The translations under genes and the position numbers were made by a program. Below, piece after piece: positions 4,261 through 6,838 of a stretch of DNA of 6,838 bases; positions within the stretch are counted from its first letter, which is position 1, and every line of letters starts with the position of its first letter. The DNA comes from Methylophaga sp. (lineage in GTDB: Bacteria; Pseudomonadota; Gammaproteobacteria; Nitrosococcales; Methylophagaceae), in NCBI GenBank assembly GCA_013139345.1, contig WTAY01000250.1, positions 1 through 6,838 on the forward strand, in the 5' to 3' direction. The notes beneath the pieces are model-generated. The model was not told the DNA's origin. It did no database searches and was given only the letters and a program-made list of their open reading frames with translations.

Positions 4261-4917
4261 ATGATAAAAGCGCTCAAGGAAAAGCTGGAACAGCAATTGT
4301 CTGATGTGATTCTCGATTGTGAATGGCATTTTGATGAACTTACTATTCATGTACCTGCAGAAAGTATCGTATCAGTCTGTGAACAATGTCGTGATCTACT
4401 CGGCTTTGAACAGCTAATCGATCTGTGTGGTGTTGATTACTCTCAATATGGCGGTAGTGCATGGGAAACGAAAGGTGCATCTGATCGTGGCTTTAGTCGT
4501 GCTGTTGATGGTGTCGGCAATATGGAGCCAGTTTCTGAAGGCTATCGTTTTGCTGTTGTTTACCATCTATTGTCTGTTCAGCATAATCAACGATTACGAA
4601 TTAAAGTTCGTTTAGATGCTGACAGCCCTATTCTTGATAGTGTCACTCAGGTTTGGAGTAGTGCTAATTGGTTTGAGCGTGAAGCCTTTGATATGTTCGG
4701 TATTTTATTTAATGGACATGATGATTTACGCCGAATTTTAACGGATTATGGTTTTGTTGGTCATCCTTTTAGAAAGGACTTTCCTCTTATCGGTAATGTT
4801 GAAATGCGTTATGACCCAGAGAAAAAACGGGTTGTATATGAGCCGGTGAGTATTGAAGAGAGAACTTTGGTACCTCGCGTTATTCGTGATGATAATCGTT
4901 ATAGTGGAAACGAATAA
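4261..4917 (+). CDS. nuoC: NADH-quinone oxidoreductase subunit C (separate from D)
   Basis: NuoC (30-kDa subunit) is a structural subunit of the hydrophilic arm that packs against NuoD and NuoB. Its hallmark is at 139-162, EREAFDMFGILFNGHDDLRR then ILTD, the complex I 30-kDa signature, followed by GFVGHPFRKDFPLIG (164-178). At 218 residues it carries an extra Gly/Ser/charged loop at about 62-93, between DLCGVDY and YRFAVVYHLLS. Loops of this kind occur in some proteobacterial NuoC proteins. It is an independent gene rather than fused to nuoD as in Escherichia coli. Its TAA overlaps the nuoD ATG by one base (TAATG at 4915-4919), a classic coupling junction. The assignment is secure. Confidence 0.96.
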   Translation: MIKALKEKLEQQLSDVILDCEWHFDELTIHVPAESIVSVCEQCRDLLGFEQLIDLCGVDYSQYGGSAWETKGASDRGFSRAVDGVGNMEPVSEGYRFAVVYHLLSVQHNQRLRIKVRLDADSPILDSVTQVWSSANWFEREAFDMFGILFNGHDDLRRILTDYGFVGHPFRKDFPLIGNVEMRYDPEKKRVVYEPVSIEERTLVPRVIRDDNRYSGNE

Positions 4918-6170
4918 TGGCTGAGATTAAAAACTACACATTAAATTTTGGTCCTCAACATCCTGCTGCACATGGTGTATTACGCCTAATCTTAGAAATG
5001 GATGGTGAAGTCATTCAACGTGCTGATCCTCATGTTGGTTTATTACATCGTGGTACTGAGAAATTAGCGGAAACCAAACCCTATAATCAAAATATTGGTT
5101 ATATGGATCGCCTAGATTATGTTTCTATGCTGTCGAATGAGCATGCTTATGTAATGGCAATTGAGAAAATGTTGGGAGTTCAAGTACCTGAACGTGCTCA
5201 ATATATCCGAGTCATGTTTGATGAGATTACCCGTATTTTGAACCACCTAATGTGGTTAGGTACGCATGGTCTTGATATCGGTGCAATGACAATATTTTTA
5301 TATTGCTTCCGTGAACGTGAAGATTTAATGGATGCGTATGAAGCGGTATCTGGCGCACGAATGCATGCTTCTTATTATCGTCCTGGCGGTGTCTATCGTG
5401 ATTTGCCGGACACAATGGCGAAATATGAAAAATCGAAATGGCATAGTGCAAAAGAAGTTAAGGAAAAAAACACAAATCGTGAAGGGAGCTTATTAGACTT
5501 TCTTGAAGATTTTACGGATCGCTTTCCTACGTGTGTTGATGAATATGAAACATTGTTAACCGATAACCGCATTTGGAAGCAACGTACAGTAGGTATCGGT
5601 GTGGTTTCCCCTGAACGCGCATTACAGCTTGGCTTTACAGGGCCAATGCTACGTGGTTCAGGTATTGAATGGGACCTGCGTAAAAAACAACCCTACGAAG
5701 TGTATGACCGTATGAAGTTTGATATCCCTGTTGGTGTAGAAGGGGATTGTTATGACCGTTATTTGGTGCGTATTGAAGAAATGCGTGAATCAAATAAAAT
5801 CGTCAAGCAATGTATTGATTGGTTAAGAGAAAACCCTGGCCCAGTTATTACGGATGATGTGAAAGTTGCTCCACCTAAACGAGCTGACATGAAAGATAAT
5901 ATGGAAGCCTTAGTTCATCACTTTAAACTCTTTACCGAAGGCTACTGTGTACCAGAAGGTGAAGCTTATGCCGCTGTTGAACATCCAAAGGGTGAGTTTG
6001 GTATTTATATGGTGTCAGATGGTGCAAATAAACCGTATCGCTTGAAGATTCGAGCCCCGGGTTTTGCCCATTTATCAGCAATGAATGAAATGGTTAAAGG
6101 GCATATGTTAGCCGATGTGGTTGCCATTATCGGGACAATGGATATCGTGTTTGGTGAGATTGATCGATGA
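4917..6170 (+). CDS. nuoD: NADH-quinone oxidoreductase subunit D
   Basis: NuoD (49-kDa subunit) forms the quinone-binding pocket with NuoB and descends from the large subunit of NiFe hydrogenases. It is full length at 417 residues. Near the N-terminus are FGPQHPAAHGVLRL (11-24) and the LHRGTEKLAE signature (43-52). His19 and Tyr68 (in DRLDYVSM) are 49 residues apart, the same spacing as the quinone-ligand His38 and Tyr87 of Thermus Nqo4. VGIGVVSPERALQLGFTGPM followed by LRGSGIEWDLRK and the C-terminal DIVFGEIDR are further family landmarks. The hydrogenase metal-binding cysteines are absent, as expected. The stop overlaps nuoE by ATGA. The assignment is secure. Confidence 0.97.
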   Translation: MAEIKNYTLNFGPQHPAAHGVLRLILEMDGEVIQRADPHVGLLHRGTEKLAETKPYNQNIGYMDRLDYVSMLSNEHAYVMAIEKMLGVQVPERAQYIRVMFDEITRILNHLMWLGTHGLDIGAMTIFLYCFREREDLMDAYEAVSGARMHASYYRPGGVYRDLPDTMAKYEKSKWHSAKEVKEKNTNREGSLLDFLEDFTDRFPTCVDEYETLLTDNRIWKQRTVGIGVVSPERALQLGFTGPMLRGSGIEWDLRKKQPYEVYDRMKFDIPVGVEGDCYDRYLVRIEEMRESNKIVKQCIDWLRENPGPVITDDVKVAPPKRADMKDNMEALVHHFKLFTEGYCVPEGEAYAAVEHPKGEFGIYMVSDGANKPYRLKIRAPGFAHLSAMNEMVKGHMLADVVAIIGTMDIVFGEIDR

Positions 6171-6670
6171 TATTAACAGGACAAAAAGAACAACTATTCA
6201 CAGCCGATATTCGCCAAAAGCTAGATGAGTGGGTTGCTAAATATCCATCAGGGCAAAGTCAGTCGGCTGTCATTCCATCTTTACATATATTGCAAGCAGA
6301 AAATGAAGGCTGGCTATCAGAAGATGTCATGGATGCTTTAGCCGTTTACCTTGCGATGCCTAAAATTAGTGTTTACGAAGTAGCTACTTTTTACACTATG
6401 TTTGACCTTAAGCCTGTTGGTAAACATAAGGTTAATGTTTGTACCAATATTTCATGCCAGTTAAATGGGTCAGAAGAGGTCGTTAAACACCTTGAAAAAT
6501 GTTTGGATGTGAAGCTAGGTGAAACAACTGCCGATGGCAATGTGACATTGAGAGAAGTTGAATGTTTAGGTGCCTGTTGTGGTGCGCCGATGATGCAAGT
6601 AAATCGTGATTATCATGAACATCTAACCACTGAGAAAATTGACACTATTTTGGCAGGAATCAAATCATGA
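6167..6670 (+). CDS. nuoE: NADH-quinone oxidoreductase subunit E
   Basis: NuoE (24-kDa subunit) holds the [2Fe-2S] cluster N1a at the NADH-oxidising tip of complex I, next to NuoF. The protein has 167 residues with an N-terminal helical part (about 10-80) containing VYEVATFYTMFDLKPVGKH (69-87), then a thioredoxin-like domain. The four ligands are Cys92 and Cys97 (CTNISC) and Cys133 and Cys137 (CLGAC), the standard spacing. It starts inside the end of nuoD (ATGA at 6167-6170) and ends inside the start of nuoF (ATGA at 6667-6670), so it is embedded in the coupled operon. Complete and typical. Confidence 0.97.
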   Translation: MILTGQKEQLFTADIRQKLDEWVAKYPSGQSQSAVIPSLHILQAENEGWLSEDVMDALAVYLAMPKISVYEVATFYTMFDLKPVGKHKVNVCTNISCQLNGSEEVVKHLEKCLDVKLGETTADGNVTLREVECLGACCGAPMMQVNRDYHEHLTTEKIDTILAGIKS

Positions 6671-6838
6671 AACTAAATCAGGTTTGTTTCCGCACGCGCC
6701 ATCTCGATGAGCCATGGACACTAGAGTCTTATAGAAGTGTGGGTGGTTATGAAGTTTTAGAAAAAATTCTTAAAGAAAGAACACGCGCCGAAGATATTAT
6801 CGAACAATTGAAAGATTCAGCATTACGTGGCCGTGGTG
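6667..6838 (+). CDS. nuoF: NADH-quinone oxidoreductase subunit F, N-terminal part (cut by window end)
   Basis: The first 57 residues read MKLNQVCFRTRHLDEPWTLE then SYRSVGGYEVLEKILKERTR and AEDIIEQLKDSALRGRG. W-TLESYRSVGGYEVLEK and the closing LRGRG, the beginning of the glycine-rich NADH/FMN-binding motif of the 51-kDa subunit, identify NuoF. In the complete protein this domain binds FMN and NADH, and the C-terminal domain holds a [4Fe-4S] cluster; these parts lie beyond the window. The start overlaps the nuoE stop by four bases. Only truncated by the window edge, with no sign of damage. Confidence 0.95.
   Translation, partial: MKLNQVCFRTRHLDEPWTLESYRSVGGYEVLEKILKERTRAEDIIEQLKDSALRGRG

Noticed and set aside
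4427..4615. Second + strand frame inside nuoC
   Set aside because: It overlaps the NuoC coding frame, has no own ribosome site, and is low-complexity hydrophobic.
5227..5451. Minus-strand open frame inside nuoD
   Set aside because: It is antisense to a conserved part of NuoD and has no family features.

Overview
The window looks like a chromosomal segment of a moderately AT-rich gammaproteobacterium. It has a housekeeping half on the right and a worn, mobile-element-rich half on the left. The lineage is inferred from two things: ribF-type FAD synthetase sequence, and a nuo (complex I) cluster with separate nuoC and nuoD rather than the fused nuoCD of enterobacteria. No genus can be assigned from the sequence alone.

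Left half (1-2314). It starts with the broken remains of an IS3-family OrfB transposase on the minus strand (1-250). This stops exactly where a REP-associated tyrosine transposase (RAYT, TnpA_REP-like HUH/Y1) unit begins (250-980). The RAYT gene lies between two inverted copies of a palindromic repeat with core GGGGACGCTACCC. After it come a pyrimidine-only tract, an orphan open tail that looks like the 3' end of a lost gene, and a small two-helix membrane protein with a zinc-ribbon (1104-1379). Two half-copies of the repeat and a 20-bp sequence resembling an IS3-family terminus follow. On the minus strand is an overlapping DUF4160-DUF2442 pair (1498-1997), an arrangement resembling toxin-antitoxin modules. 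This pair is flanked by direct copies of the 20-bp sequence (1400-1419 and 2190-2209). A decayed copy of the RAYT palindrome closes the accessory block.

Right half (2315-6838). ribF (FMN/FAD synthesis) is followed after 159 bp by nuoA, nuoB, nuoC, nuoD, nuoE and the start of nuoF, which runs off the window. The nuo genes are tightly packed: nuoA/nuoB, nuoC/nuoD, nuoD/nuoE and nuoE/nuoF overlap, and nuoB-nuoC are 6 bp apart, so a single translationally coupled operon is likely. NuoA is membrane-embedded. NuoB, C and D form the quinone-reducing connecting module, and NuoE and F belong to the NADH-oxidising module. RibF makes the FMN that NuoF carries, which may or may not be why the genes adjoin.

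I see no CRISPR array, tRNA, rRNA or complete new defence system. The most interesting features are the RAYT/repeat family with IS3 ends lodged at it, and the repeat-flanked DUF4160/DUF2442 cassette.
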